Made by a program: the position numbers and the translations under genes
Notes under the pieces: model-generated
What the model was told of the DNA's origin: nothing
What the model saw: only the letters and a program-made list of their open reading frames with translations
Databases searched by the model: none
From: Sphagnum magellanicum
Taxonomy: Eukaryota; Streptophyta; Sphagnopsida; Sphagnales; Sphagnaceae
Direction: 5' to 3'
Assembly: GCA_021904315.1 (NCBI GenBank)
Contig: CM038917.1
Coordinates: forward strand, 19,390,041 to 19,454,040
DNA: 64,000 nucleotides
In this document: in pieces, positions 47,950 through 60,621 of the stretch
Layout: each line of letters starts with the position of its first letter
How positions within the stretch are numbered: position 1 is the stretch's first letter

Positions 47950-49370
47950 GCAATCATCCAAACACAAATTTGGGAAGAATACAATAAAAGATGTGTTGCT
48001 TGATGGAGGTTTTGGAGGTAATATTATCACAAAACAATTGAAATTGAGGTTGGGGCTTCCAAAGCCTAAACCTGCACCATATAATCTAAGGATGGCAAAT
48101 CAAATAACCACAAAACCAACAAGGTTGATCAGAGATATGAAGATATATGTTCATGGCATTCCTTACACAACTACAATTATTATATTTCAAAATAATGTGA
48201 TAGATTTTAATTATTCCATGTTGTTAGGGAGACCACGGTTGAGGGATGCTAAAGTGGCACATGATTAGTAAAGTAACATTGTTACCATACAAAGGAATGG
48301 GACAGTCCGAACAATTATAGTTACCAAACATTTGGGAAATGAAGTAAAAAGACCGAAAATGTTATTGTGTTACAATTATCAAAATGGCATCATAGATGAA
48401 GAAGAAATTACCATATTTGCTACAGAGCCAAAATTGTTTTCCATAGGAACAATCAATTTATTCGAGATAATTCAATCTATGAAAAACATAGATGTGGGGA
48501 TCATGAATACTACTACTATTTCAAAATAAGGTTTTGAAGTATAAAACACATAAAAGAGGAAACATGGCAACAAATATGAGCCAGAAATAGCTTTAGAGGA
48601 TAAGGTGTATCCAAAAACATACTATAGACATTAATTAGAGAGTGTTGTAGTGGATGAAACTCCAACAAACATCAAAGCACAAGGATTTGCAAATAGTTGG
48701 ATGGAAATTAAATAAATATCAACAATTGATGTAGCTCGATCTAGGAACTAATGTAGAACCATGAATGGTGAAGATTAATGCATATCTAAAAACAAGCAAG
48801 GTGTTGGAAGTGGAACATCTGTTGAAGGAATTCAAAGATTTTTTTGCATGGACATATAAAGATCTAAAAAGGATTCCACTAGTGTTAACATAACACAAAA
48901 TTGAATTGGACACTATTTTACCACCAGCACATCAAACCAAGTACATATTAAATCCAAATTATGCTACAATAGTTAAACAATATATAGATAAGTTATTAAC
49001 AACTAGATTCATTAAATCTATAGAAGAAGTTACATTGTTGTCATCCATAGTAGTAGTACCCAAGAAAAATGGCAAGTTGAAAATCTATATAGATTTCAGA
49101 AAACTAAATGCAGACACGAAGAAAGATCCATACCCATTACCTTTCACAAATGAAGTGCTAAACACAATAGCAATGTCTAAGGTATATTCCTTCTTAAATA
49201 GATATTCAAGATATCACCAAATATCTATAGCTCCAAAGGACAAATACAAGACTACATTTGTTACAGATTAGGGGGCTTTTATATGGAAGGTGATGTTGTT
49301 TGGAGTAAAAAATGGACCTCCAACATATCAGAGAGCCGTGACCAAAACATTCAAAGAGTTTTTGGACAGT
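47950..49370 (+). pseudogene. Ty3/gypsy protease-reverse transcriptase remnant
   Basis: 47993-48265 reads as a retropepsin-like protease domain: LLDGGFGGNIITKQL, then NLRMANQ, and the closing SMLLGRPRLRDAKVAHD. 48332-48526 continues the linker (KRPKMLLCYNY, FATEPKLFSIGTI). 48906-49370 is the first half of reverse transcriptase: VVPKKNGKLKIYIDFRKLNADT, PYPLPFTNEVLN, then a TAG stop at the position where the family has Trp (after FVTD, 49269-49271), then GAFIWKVMLFGVKNGPPTYQ. Similarity ends before the YxDD catalytic box, so RNase H and integrase are absent. No LTR was identified for it. It belongs to a different gypsy lineage from the minus-strand element at 52-55 kb. Confidence 0.75.
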
Positions 49371-51120
49371 TTTCATTTGGCATTTTTATTATGTGATGTA
49401 TTTGAATTTATTTTTTTTGTTAGATTTTTTTTGGATCACGTGTTTGACATTTTTGTGGATATTTTAACAGTCTTTCAAATTTTAATAATAATGGTAGAAA
49501 GAAGCCAAATTGGGGAATAGTTTTAGGTTCCATTAGTCGTCCTCTTGGAACTACAATTTTGAATTAAACTTTGTTACAAAATCTTGTAACAGGTAAAAAC
49601 ACATTAAGGTTTACCCACTTTAGACAAAAATTGTTACAATGTTAAAAGTAATTACAATATTTGTAGCATTTTTAGTGACATGTGATTTTAAACAAAAAAT
49701 TTAATTGTTCCATGTTATTCAAACAATTAAAATGTAAATAAATGATGAAGATATGGTTCAATGGTTTAAAACCACCACAATTTTAAATGGCTATATATAT
49801 AATGTATACATCATATACTTACCACATATAATTTGGAGCCATTTTGTGACATTAGAACACTCGTCCTTTTGGTCCAGGTCACATTCATAAGAAGAAGTTA
49901 AATGGAAACAAACAGAATGCATGCCAATTTCATATATGTGTTCTTCTTATGCTTCAAAGTGAGTTTTTAAAAGAAAGTTAATATATAATCTATACATTAT
50001 ATACCTACCACATATGATAAATGACATACACTAAGATTTTTTTTTTAAATTGTAAATATCAATGGAATTTGGTAGTTTGTATCAATATCATTCACCATTG
50101 AAAGTTTAATGTAAAAATATCACCTACAGTCAAACTTTTGAAGTATATTTATATTTGTTCATATTTCGTGATTTATATTGTAATAAATTATTCACGAATC
50201 TTTAAATTTACATCATTTAGCACATTTTTAATTTAAAAATAATTGCTTCAATTTTCAAGCTAATCAAATCTCTTCAAAATTCACAAGAATAATTCCAATG
50301 ATGAAAGTGCATTCAACAAAACAAAATCATATGTTACAAAATAATATTTGTGACTATATTTTTTGGGACCTCAATGTGCTTTCACCTCAAAAATAGTTCA
50401 ACATATTCCTAGGAAAGAAGGTGGCACCTCAAGTCAAGGAAGCAAATGGTAAGAAAAATACTTTACAAGGTGCATTTTGAATATGGCACTTAAAAATCAA
50501 GGTAATTATAAACTTTCCTATGTTTTTCCTCAATCTCAATTTATGTGTAATCCATTCTTCAGATCACAATATGTGTGTTTTGTTTGCCAATAAATCTTGA
50601 CCCAATTATAGTGATATATTCAAAGCAAACCCAAAGATTAGACACACTACAAGTTGAATATATAATGAATCTTTAGAGATCTTGAAACAAAAATCTTTGA
50701 ACAAAAAGGTAGTTCAACAAATCAAAAAGTTGAAAAAGACAAAAAGAGAAGAAATTAATTAAGCAAGGAGAGTAGTTAGATCACTTAACCTGGTTAAATG
50801 AAAAGTTCAAAAAATGGCTAAAAGGCATGTAAAAGCAAACATGGCCTTATATGTTGCAATAGTTTGAGATGTAAAGGACAAATTTTACTACAACTTCCAA
50901 GTTGGTTTCAAAGCTCATCCAACTTGCCACAAAATTGTAAATTTGGGTTTTACAACATAAGCCCAAGTATAAATTAGGGCCAAGGTTAGGGCCACGATGC
51001 ATGCAAGGGGACATGTTACAACAAGGTTACATTGACAACCCATGACAAATTAATAAGCATAAGAGGAACATGAGAACGGGTTTAAAAACAAAAAACAAGA
51101 TTGCAACCTAGACCATTGAA
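49371..51120. other. AT-rich intergenic DNA, no gene
   Basis: The gypsy similarity stops abruptly near 49370 and AT-rich sequence follows. Similar phrases around TATATAATGTATACATCATATAC (49790-49820) and 49990-50010 suggest internal duplication. No gene was recognised. Confidence 0.5.
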
Positions 51121-51305
51121 ACAAGGTGGTCATGTGTAGATAATGAAGAATAAAACAAGGACAAATACCATTAGAACAAGGCATATGTCATGTAAGCAAT
51201 GAATAAAAGTATGAGGACAAAAATCATTATAACAAGGGGGTTTCGTAGGCAATGAGGAAAAGGATGAATATGAAGACCATCACAACAAGGTGGATGTCTT
51301 GTAGG
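51121..51305. repeat. ~55-bp tandem repeat (3+ copies)
   Basis: Copies begin with ACAAGG at 51121, 51176, 51232 and 51285 (spacings 55, 56, 53) and share a GTCATGTAGGCAATGAAGAA-like segment. It lies just beyond the minus-strand gypsy LTR and may be in its R-U5 part or flank. Confidence 0.65.
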
Positions 51306-51479
51306 ACGGTTAAAGTCTAACTTTCAAACAAGGAACAAGACAAAGTTATGTGATTATAAAATTAAAATTAAAAATAAGAACACGAAATGTGCAAAACAAA
51401 AGTGAAAACGGATTTTTATTATGCTAATAAATGCAAACATGAACATGAAAGAACATGACAAGGCTATGGTGTAAGATCA

Positions 51480-51916
51480 TGCCTAAAACTAGTGTTGAAA
51501 AAATTGAAGGAAATGAAGGGTCCTACTTTTATTTATCACCCTTTGGGAACCTAGTTTAAGGAAGCTTTTAAGAAAGCTTCTATGTGTGCATCAAGTAAAG
51601 AAGTTTCTTGAGAACCTTCTTAACTAAAAGTCAATTATGAATCAATTGAAAGTTAACTAAGACTTAACTTGAAATTGATTAGGAGTTAACTGGGAATTAA
51701 TTAGGAGTTAATTATGACTTAACTAAAAGTTAACTAGAAGTTAGTTGGGAATTAACTAGGAATTAATTGCAATTTAACTAGGAATTAACTCAAACTTAAT
51801 TCGAATTTAATTAGAATTTAACTAGGACTTAACTCAAACTTAACTAATAGTTAACTAAGAGTTATGGATGAATTCCATCCATTAGAAGATGGTGTCTAAT
51901 GTTTGCATTTGTCACA
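51480..51916 (-). repeat. Ty3/gypsy 3' LTR (minus orientation)
   Basis: On the minus strand it begins TGTGACAAATGC at 51916, directly after a polypurine tract, and aligns with the + strand LTR-like copy at 60173-60621 through TAGTTTTAGGCA (to 51480). A TATA-like ATAAATAAAAG lies near 51527-51537. The inner part, 51621-51866, is an 11-bp periodic array. It follows the integrase end of the minus-strand element, so it is its 3' LTR. The far end (R-U5) was not delimited and may extend below 51480. Confidence 0.8.
51621..51866 (-). repeat. 11-bp periodic array inside the gypsy LTR
   Basis: On the minus strand, units of the consensus AGTTAA(C/T)TCCT repeat about 21 times with almost no indels. Variation is mostly in positions 7-11 and at A/G in position 2. 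The period is exact through the array even though units differ from each other. It occupies the U3 region upstream of the TATA-like box. The same array occurs in the 60.2 kb copy. Confidence 0.85.
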
Positions 51917-51930
51917 TCACTTCCCCTTTT
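51917..51930 (-). promoter_or_regulatory. Polypurine tract of the minus-strand gypsy element
   Basis: The minus strand reads AAAAGGGGAAGTGA directly before the LTR start TGTGAC. A polypurine tract in this place primes plus-strand DNA synthesis in LTR retrotransposons and fixes the 5' edge of the 3' LTR. Confidence 0.75.
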
Positions 51931-52339
51931 AATGACAAATTCCACAAGGAACAGCCTTTAGTTTGCTTGGATATGGTCGATGAAATTCATGCACCTTCTC
52001 CATAACATCTAATAAGTTTTTCATTGGTTCCCAAGTGCATTCATTCGCATCTTACCCATGCTAATGAACAATATATTGGAATTGATGATTAGAGAATTTT
52101 GAATCTAAAATGTCCTCCATTCATATCCATGTTCACCATCGACTTCAATACATGGAAGGGGATCATGGATTCTTCCTAAATTGGTAGACGTGTGAAAAAA
52201 TTCCAACAAAGAAACATGAAACATATGATGGATTCTTAAAAAACTTGGAAGCTTGAGTTAAAAAGCCATGGCCTTGATTTAATTCACAATGAGGAATGGA
52301 CCTAGCCTTTCATGATCCAAAATCTTTGATGGCCTTATT

Positions 52340-55100
52340 ATCTTGATATGTTATTTTCGAAACCAAACCTGGTCCCCGACCTTGAAGTTAGGTTGTTCTT
52401 TCCGATGTTCATTAGCATTCTCTTTGTATTGCCTTTGTGTTTTTTCAATGTTAGATACAAGTTGAACTCAAACATATACTAACCACGTGGCTCAATATTT
52501 AATTGTTGGATTCATGACTTTGTGCACACCTTGAATGTGAAACTTGGGGTGCAAACTATGTTTTGTAAATAAAGGTGTTTGTTGGGTTGATGAATGCACT
52601 ATGTTGTAAGCAAACTTTGTCATGGCCAAAAAAATGAACCAATTATTTTGATCATAATTGGTTGTGCACTATAAATATTGTTCTAAGACTTGATTGACCC
52701 TTTCTATTTACCCATCCGTCTAGGGGTGGAAAGTCCTTGATAATTTCACCTTCACATCTAAAAATTCAAAAAGTCGTTTCTAAAACTTGAATGCAAACTG
52801 AGGCCCACAATCAAAAAAAATATCTTCAAATAAACCATGATACTAAAAAATATGATCAAAGAATAACTTGATTATTCCTTCGCCAATTATTATTTTGGTA
52901 CATGGAATGAAATGAATCATTTTCATCAAACGGTTCACTACCACCAAGATGGAGTCATAAAAATTAGAAGTTGGAAGGTATGTGATGAAGTCCATGGAAA
53001 TTGAAAACCACGGGGATGTAGGGATCAACAATGGTTGAAGGAAACCATGAAGGCGATGACAAAAATTCTTTGGGTGAGCACAAATAAATTGCAAGATCCG
53101 AACCTCCTTCACATATTTCCAAAATTGTGGCCACCAATAATTTCAAAACACTAACTCCATGGTTTTGTTGAATCCAAAATGACTTGCAGTCAAAGCATCA
53201 TGTCTAGCCTAAAGAACTTCAAATCACACAAAACCATCAAGAACATACAAAAGACCATCACGATAATATAGACCATCTTGAAACTCAAATTTAGCATGAT
53301 CACTAAAAAATTCTTGGACTTGATGACAATTCATTAATTGGCCTTGAATGTTAATAACAAAATGTCTTTCAAATTTTCACGAATTTGACAAAAAAAGGTT
53401 GTGTCATTAGGAATTACTAATAATGCTTAAAATTGAAGATGTTCAGGTTTGAGAATGACATCACATAGTTGTTTGTAGGTTGCATTTCCTTCCTTAGGCA
53501 CAAGGTACGAACAATGAAACAACACATCAGGTTTCCCTTCTTGGCACCCAAGGCGATATGTAATGACAAACTAAAATCAAGACAAGGACAATGCCCACCA
53601 AGTTTAATGTTGATTCAAAACACGAATTGTCATGAAATACTACAAATTCTTATGGTTTGAATACATAATGATTTCATGTTGAACTCTTTCAAGCAAATGA
53701 CACCATTCTTCAAAGGCATCCACAATGGCTATAAATTCTTTATCATGAATTTCATAATTAATCTTTATAGGAAAAATTTTATGAAATCGAAAATCGATAA
53801 AATGAAGAATTTATTATCTTTTCCATCTTGTTAGAGTATGACACCTATTACAAAATCAAAAACATTTGTCTGCAAAACAAAAGGTTTAGAAGCATCTGTA
53901 TGAATAAGCAGTGGGGCAGTTGTGAAAGAAGTTTTCAAAGATTTAAATGCATTTTCAACTTCAACTCCCCTATAAAAAGGTTGACCTTTCTTAATCAACT
54001 AAGTAAGAGGGGCCATTATTGAAAAATAATGGGCAATGAAACGTTGATAAAAATTAGTAAATCTAAGTAAACATTGAACATTTTAAATAAAAGTTGGAGT
54101 AGCCTAATCAACAATGATCCAAACTTTACGAAGATCCATGTGAATACCATCTCCAGAGATGATGTAACCCAAAAATTCCACTTCAAATTGATGGAATCAC
54201 ACTTTTCCAATTTGGTGTAAAATCTAACCTCTCGAAGCTTTTCCAAAACCATATGTACATGGCATTCATGGTCCTCCATGTTTTTTAAGAAAATGAAGAT
54301 GTCATTGATGTAACAGACCATGAAATCATCCAAATACTCATGAAATACATCATTCATCAGATGTTAGAAACAATAAGCGTGTTAATAAGGCCAAATGGCA
54401 TCACAACATATTCAAAATGATTGTAATAAGTTTTGAATGTTATCTTCCATCACCTTTTCGAATGCACACCAAGTTGTATGTTCCACATATATCAATCTTG
54501 GTGTACACCTTGGCATGATTGAACTAGTCCAACAACTTTAGATCATGGGTAAAGGGTATTGATTCTTGATGGTGAATTGATTTAATCCATGATAATCTAC
54601 GGTATTGATTTTTGATGGTGAATTGATTTAGTCCATGATAATCTACACACATTCATAAATTACCATCTTTCTTTCTGACAATAGAATTATGGCACCAATT
54701 GGAGACTTGGAATGTCGAATGAACCCCTTCTCAAGGTTTTCATTGTTGTACTCATGAAGAGCTATAAGTTTGTCTTGTGACAGGTTGTAGATCGGCCCAA
54801 ATGGAACTTACGTTCGCTTTTCAAAATTAATCATATGGACAATGTTTCGATAAGGTTTCAACATTTTTTTTTTCAAACATGTATTTGGATTCTTATACTA
54901 GGAAGGGATCTTATGACGAGGTGATTCAACATTTGATGTGGGAAGAACATAGATCAAGAATGCATCTCCTTTCTTGGCAGCTTGCATGAAAGTTCTTGTT
55001 CTAACAAACAAAACTTTGAGTATAAAAATCAGAATGTAGAACGTGTCAAATTGGAATATTTCAAGATATAATGGAAAGGGAAATATTTTCACTTATTCAA
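52340..55100 (-). pseudogene. Ty3/gypsy pol remnant (RT-RNase H-integrase)
   Basis: Read from high to low coordinates. 55092-54898: linker with AAKKGDAFLIYVLPTSN and HKIPS. 54850-54016: reverse transcriptase pieces (NHAKVYTKID, IRKGDG, NDVFHEYLDDFMVCYINDIFIFLKNMEDH). The catalytic box reads YIND, not YIDD. About 53990-53820: RNase H start (SFTTAPLLIHTDASKPFVLQT). 53150-52843: integrase with SISMDFITYLP and VVVNRLMKMIHFIPCTK (Asn where Asp is usual). About 52820: CGPQFAFKF. 52400-52340: integrase C-terminal FKVGDQVWFRK, then stop. Many stops and frameshifts, so inactive. The 3' LTR follows at 51916. Gag and the 5' LTR were not found. Order and residues are those of a plant gypsy element. Confidence 0.8.
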
Positions 55101-57393
55101 GTCAATCATCATAATCAAAAGTTCAACAAGTTTGTTAGATGTGTTAAAGATAAATCTGTCAACAAATACATGCCAATTGTGTTCATGCAGGTGAACTTGA
55201 TCAATGTAAGGCCACCATGGCAAAGCCCATGATTATCATCCTAAACATGAAACATTTTCCTTAACAATAAGGATAGGTTAGGATATGGCTACAAAAACTT
55301 CAAATCTTACATTTGTCTCCCTCCAGAAAGATGTCCATGATGTTTCATGTCAAGACATTGGTTTTTTCCCCCCTACCAATTTTCAAGCAAAAAATAGAAT
55401 GCCATATCTCTTTCCTTGTACTCCATGTGAAAAGCTTGCTCCATCTTAAACACATTAATTAAAAAAATGTGGTGCACAATGGGCATTAAGATCATGTCAC
55501 AAATGGGGATATTCATCCTTGTTTTGCTTTCTAGGAAGATCTTGTACCTATTCAAAACCTCACTTGTATTGAACTTGTTCTTCCTCTTGCCATAACATCT
55601 TTTAGTAACATACAAAACCAAATGAGAATATAAAATCTATTGAATGTTGTAGAAATCAATTGTTGCAATCTGGCTTTTACTTCCACTTTAGTGATGTCTA
55701 TATTTCCTCCCTTCACACAACAATCCTCTTGCAAAAACACACTTTGTGGAAAGTAACAAAACACATTTTTCACATTAAAAATCAAATTTTGTTGGGAATA
55801 TAAAATGCATATAAAAATGTTTGACTTTGGACACCCTTTATTGATGTGGAAGGACATACACAAACAACTAATGAAAATTAGTAGATGTTAGGTTTAATTC
55901 ATTGTAAATTCTATTGAATTATCTATTTGATTATTAATCATCCATAAATATATATTATCTTATAAACTAAAAGCACTAGTAAAGAAACAAGTTTGTTTGA
56001 CTGGAATTTAAATAACCATAAAAAATCCCTTGTCATTTTGGACAAGTTTATTTTAATATGCTTATTGTGATTTAATGGTCATTTTATCTTGATTGGTCAT
56101 TTTGACTTGCAAGGCAATAGATGGTTTGAACAGTCAAATTAAAATAATTTATTGATAAATTTATTTTCAAAAACAAAATTACAATGGTCGATAGCTAGGT
56201 ATTAATGTTAAGGGTAGAAAATTGTCCTATGTTGGTTAAACACCATGGATATTAAGAGACAGTAGTACCATCAAAACAATCTTAAGAGAATTATAGAGTG
56301 AAAATGTTTTTTGATGGTAATACCATCAATGCAATGAACTACTTTCATGGAACAGAATAATCAGAAGTTAATTATGAAAGGAATTATAGTAAAAAAAATA
56401 GTAGTTACTAGAAATAATATCTTAATTTAGTTTATTTAAAAGGATATCCTAGTAATTATTTAATTATTAGTGGGAAATATCTTATTTTCCATCTTCTATT
56501 TATTAGGAGGTGAAACCATATACGTTAATTAGTCCAAGTGGATAAAGGATGGATGGATTTCCATTAACTAAAATGTGTGGAAGGGATCATGATACTGAAA
56601 TTTAAAAGGATAAGGATTCCACCACTCCACCTTTGTGTGGTGAATATCCTTTTTGGGTTCATATATCTCTTGAGGGGGGAATAGGGATTGTATTAGATAT
56701 TGTATTAAAGATGGTATTTGATATTAAAATTTCTAAAAAATCCTTTTCTTGGGAAATAACGTGTTTATGGCACTGGAGATAGAGGTGGAAAGTATGGAAG
56801 TATCTTGTACTTTGATTCTTGCAACGGAAATGGTCAAAAATATATCATATTGTTTTTTTTTGTTCTACTTAGAGGATGTTAGATAGTGGGGGGAAGGTAG
56901 TACACATTAAGATTGCATGATTTTTTTTATGTTTTATGTAATAATTTTTTGTTTATTCTACCAAAACAATAGGATTTTTTTGTATTTTTCTGTTTTTATA
57001 ATAGAAAATACCTTTTGCGACAAGATAGTCATTGCCATTAAAAGCATAAACAAGGAGGTTGACATGAGATTTAAGGTCTACAAAGAAGGTAACATTGCTA
57101 CAAACGGTAAGCAACAACCACAAAGGGTTTGTAGGTAGTGTAGACAGTAGGCATTAGCTACAAAAGGTCTACAAGTGTTACAAACGATAAACATTAGCTA
57201 TTAGAGGTCTACAAATTGTTGAAAATCTTCTTTCAAATCTATAGATGACGATATGTGCACGATGATAAGTATTGCATGATGGTGGTTGTTACAAGATAAT
57301 AGTTACTATAGTATGGTAGGCAAACAATAAACAACTTATATTTTCATGTGTTTTCATCTTTTTTTTATTCCTTTCTTTATTTAATAACCTCAC
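55101..57393. other. AT-rich stretch, possibly the eroded 5' part of the gypsy element
   Basis: The upstream half of the minus-strand gypsy element should lie here, but no Gag, protease or LTR could be read. ORFs at 55373-55863 (-) are unassigned. Beyond about 56 kb it is ordinary AT-rich DNA. Confidence 0.4.
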
Positions 57394-59964
57394 CACTAGG
57401 AAATGCGTCCCAGTTCACTCTGGGTTTCACGAGATTTTTGAGTGAATTTGGACATTTTTAACTACTGAAATTGTTTAACCCACTAGTGATCCAGTTGCTA
57501 CGGACAATGACTTGTTTCACTAATACCTAGTGAAACAAGGTTACTCTTAAGTGAAATACAAATTTACCAAACCATTCACTTGCTAATTAATTAACTAACC
57601 AATATGGAAATTAATTAAATTTTAATTATTTAATATATAATGTTATTGATAATTTCATGATTTTTAAAGCCTATTATTTATTGACATGTGTCACTACATA
57701 CGCTACGTTAAAAACCTAGCCTAGGTAAGCAAGTAGGCCACATAATCAACCTAGGCACCTAGCTTAAGAATTTGATAGGAGAATATTCGATCAACATACC
57801 ATTGATGACCACACACAACACCACCCATGAGGTTTAATCCCTTGACCTTTGGAATGGGGGCAAACACCTTTACCATCAAGCCACCTCACTTGTTATGATA
57901 ATATGTTACATTACATTCTATTTATCAAATACTTCATTTAAAATATTACAAAAACATAAACTTTGAAAATTCATATCTTATTGAGATTTTGTTCAAATGA
58001 AATGATTCGAACTTACTTTTTTTAAAAATTCAATAATGTACATAATTACATTTATTTCCTTTTGAAAGTTTAAAATCATTTGAATAAAAAAAAATTGAAT
58101 ATCATTATTCAATAACATTTCAATGACCATTCTTTTGGAAAAAAAAAAGTTTAATAAATGGATTTTTTTGTGTTAATATAATAATACTACCTATGTTAAA
58201 CTACTTTCAATTATTATATGACAATTTTTCATTAATTTAAATTATTTCATCCTACATTATTTACGACTATTTATGGCTATTATCAATTATTTTCAGTTAT
58301 TTTTAGTCATTTCACCTTAAACTACTTTTGGTTATTCTAAGTTATTTTTGGCTATTGTAAATTATTTCAATTTAGAATTATCTTGTAATTATTATAAATT
58401 ATTTTTGGCTATTTTAACTTACTTCACCTTAGGCTACTTTCAATTATTGTAAGTTTTTTTGTTTATTCTATGTTATTTTTGGCTATTGTAAATTATTTCA
58501 ATTTAGACTATTTGTAGCTATTATAAGTTACTTTTGGCTATTGAAAGTTATTTCACCTTAAGTTATTTTTTTTATTATAAATTATTTCACTTTAGATTAT
58601 TTTTGGCAATCCTAAGCAATTATAATATATGGTTATTGATTATTATTTTATTAGTGCTATTGGTGGTGATTAACGGCTATTAGTACCTATTCTATTTATG
58701 GCTATCAATGGTTTTTAGTGGTTATTTTATTAATAGTTATTAGTGGTTATTTATTAATGGCCATTAGTAGTTATTCTATTGATGGCTATTCGTGGTTATT
58801 CTATTGGTGGCTATTCTATTAATGGCCATTAATAATTATTTTATTGGTGGTTATTCGTGGTTATTCTATTCGTGACTATTGGTGGCTATTCTATTAATGG
58901 CTACTGGTGGCTATTCTATTAATGGCTATTGGTGGCTATTATATTAATGGTTATTCGTGATTGATCTATTAATGACTATTGGTGGCTATTATATTAATGG
59001 TTATTTGTGATTAATTTATTAATGACTATTGGTGGTTATTCTATTAATGGTTATTCGTGATTAATCTATTAATGACTATTGGTGGCTATTTTATTAATGG
59101 TTTATTCATGATTAATCTATTAATGGTTATTGTGGCTATTATGTTAATGGCTATTGTGGTTATTCTATTAATGGCTATTGATGGTTATTCTATTAATGGT
59201 TATTAATGATTATTTTGTTGTAAGCCATTGGTGATTATTTTATTGATGGTTATTAATGGTTATTGTATTATAAGTTATTATTGGTTATTATATGTTATAT
59301 TACAACTATTGGTGATTATTATATTATAAATTATTTTTTTGATATTCTATGTTATAATATCATAAGCTATTGGTAATTATTAAATTGTAGGGTATTTAAA
59401 ATTATTTTTCATAGGTTATTATTTTTTATTCTAAGTTATTATGCTTAGGATAAAATAATTTATAATAACATAAAATAGAATGACATTGAATAATTTAAAA
59501 TATAACTTGAAATAACATATAGTAATTCAAAATAAAATAACCTAAAGTATTGCTTAAAATTAGTTGAATAATTTAATTTAAAATAATTTAAAAGCTTATA
59601 ATAAACTAGTTAAAATATTTTAAAGTAAAATAACATATAATAATTTAGGGTACAATAATTTATAATAGCTTATAATAACATAAAATATAAGTTAGAATAA
59701 TTAAAATAACTTAAAATAATATAATGTATATCATAAACTAACATAGATAGAATATTTTTAAAAACATAAAACTAAACTTATTTGTTATAGTAAATTGTAA
59801 TAGTGAATTATGTTAACTAATAATGAAACATGATGTCTACATAGTGATATTATACTGAAATAACTTTCACTAGGTGAAATCAATAAAATGCAATGAAATT
59901 ATTTCACTTTTAAGGTACCATACTGATTTAAGCTAGTAAATTACACCCCATTTTGGTAGTAGTG
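57394..59964. mobile_element. CACTA-like non-autonomous element
   Basis: The left end starts CACTAGGAAATG and the right end, reverse-complemented, starts CACTACTACCAAAATG, the signature pentamer of the CACTA (En/Spm) superfamily. Both subterminal regions are rich in AGTGAAA/TTTCACT words (57420-57560 and 59860-59920), in both orientations, as in CACTA elements. Inside are long low-complexity arrays (58190-59400) and an inverted A/T-rich counterpart (59450-59760). No transposase is recognisable. The 3-bp flanks differ (CAC vs CCT), so no target duplication supports it, and the terminal match beyond CACTA is weak. Confidence 0.5.
58190..59400. repeat. TGGTTATT / ATTAATGGCTATTGG repeat array
   Basis: 58190-58640 repeats TTATTTTTGGCTATT(G/A)TAAATTATTTCA-like units. 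58640-59330 then repeats GGTTATTCTATTAATGGCTATTGGTGGC-like units of about 20-28 bp, dozens of times with drift. The stretch is low-complexity, non-coding, and nested in the CACTA-like element. Its 5' part is complementary to the AATAATTTAAAATAACTTA field at 59450-59760. Confidence 0.75.
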
Positions 59965-60172
59965 CCTTTTTCCATGATGGTAATTAGGTTGCCAAATTCC
60001 ACAGTTTAACAATTAAACTCGTGTATGTAGGTCAAAAAAGGTGTAGGTGTAAGTAATTGTGGTAACTTAACTACTCAACCCAACATACTTAACATAACCC
60101 CCAAAATGAAAATAAATTGTAAATGTTAGGAATCAAACCTTTCATGTCCATTATTATAATCCAATTTCTAAC

Positions 60173-60621
60173 TGTGATGGATGCAAACATCAGACACCAT
60201 CTTCTAATGGATGAAATTCATCCATAATGTTAATCCATAACTATTAATTAATTATTAATTAAGTTTAAGTTAAGTCCTAGTTAAATTATAATTAAATCCG
60301 AATGAAGTTTGATTTAATTTTAGTTAAATCACAATTAATTCCTAGTTAACTCCTAGCTAGTTTTCAATTAACTCCTAATTAAGTCATAATTAATTCCCAA
60401 TTAACTCCCAGCCAACTTCAAGTTAAATCCAAATTAATTTATAGTTAAATTTCTATTAACTGTTAATTGACTCTAAGTTATGAAGGTTCTCAAGAAATTT
60501 TTTTATTTAATGCGCGCATAAAAATCTCCTTAAAAACTTCCTTGAGCTAGGACCCTAAAGGGGTATAAATAGAAGTATGAGCTTTCAATTTTTTTAGTCT
60601 ATTCAACACCAGTTTTAGGCA
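60173..60621 (+). repeat. Ty3/gypsy solo or orphan LTR (plus orientation)
   Basis: It starts TGTGATGGATGC and matches the reverse complement of 51480-51916 along its length: the CAGACACCATCTTCTAATGG block, the 11-bp array (about 60239-60483), AAGGTTCTCAAGAAA, GGGTATAAATAGAAG (TATA-like box at 60564-60571), and CACCAGTTTTAGGCA, after which similarity stops. No pol sequence or polypurine tract adjoins it, so it is a solo LTR or a truncated end. It is oriented opposite to the copy at 51.5-51.9 kb. Confidence 0.75.

Noticed and set aside
51121..51305. CRISPR-like regular spacing of ~55 bp with a shared word
   Set aside because: The whole unit is repeated rather than a short repeat with unique spacers, and the genome is eukaryotic. 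It is a tandem repeat next to an LTR.
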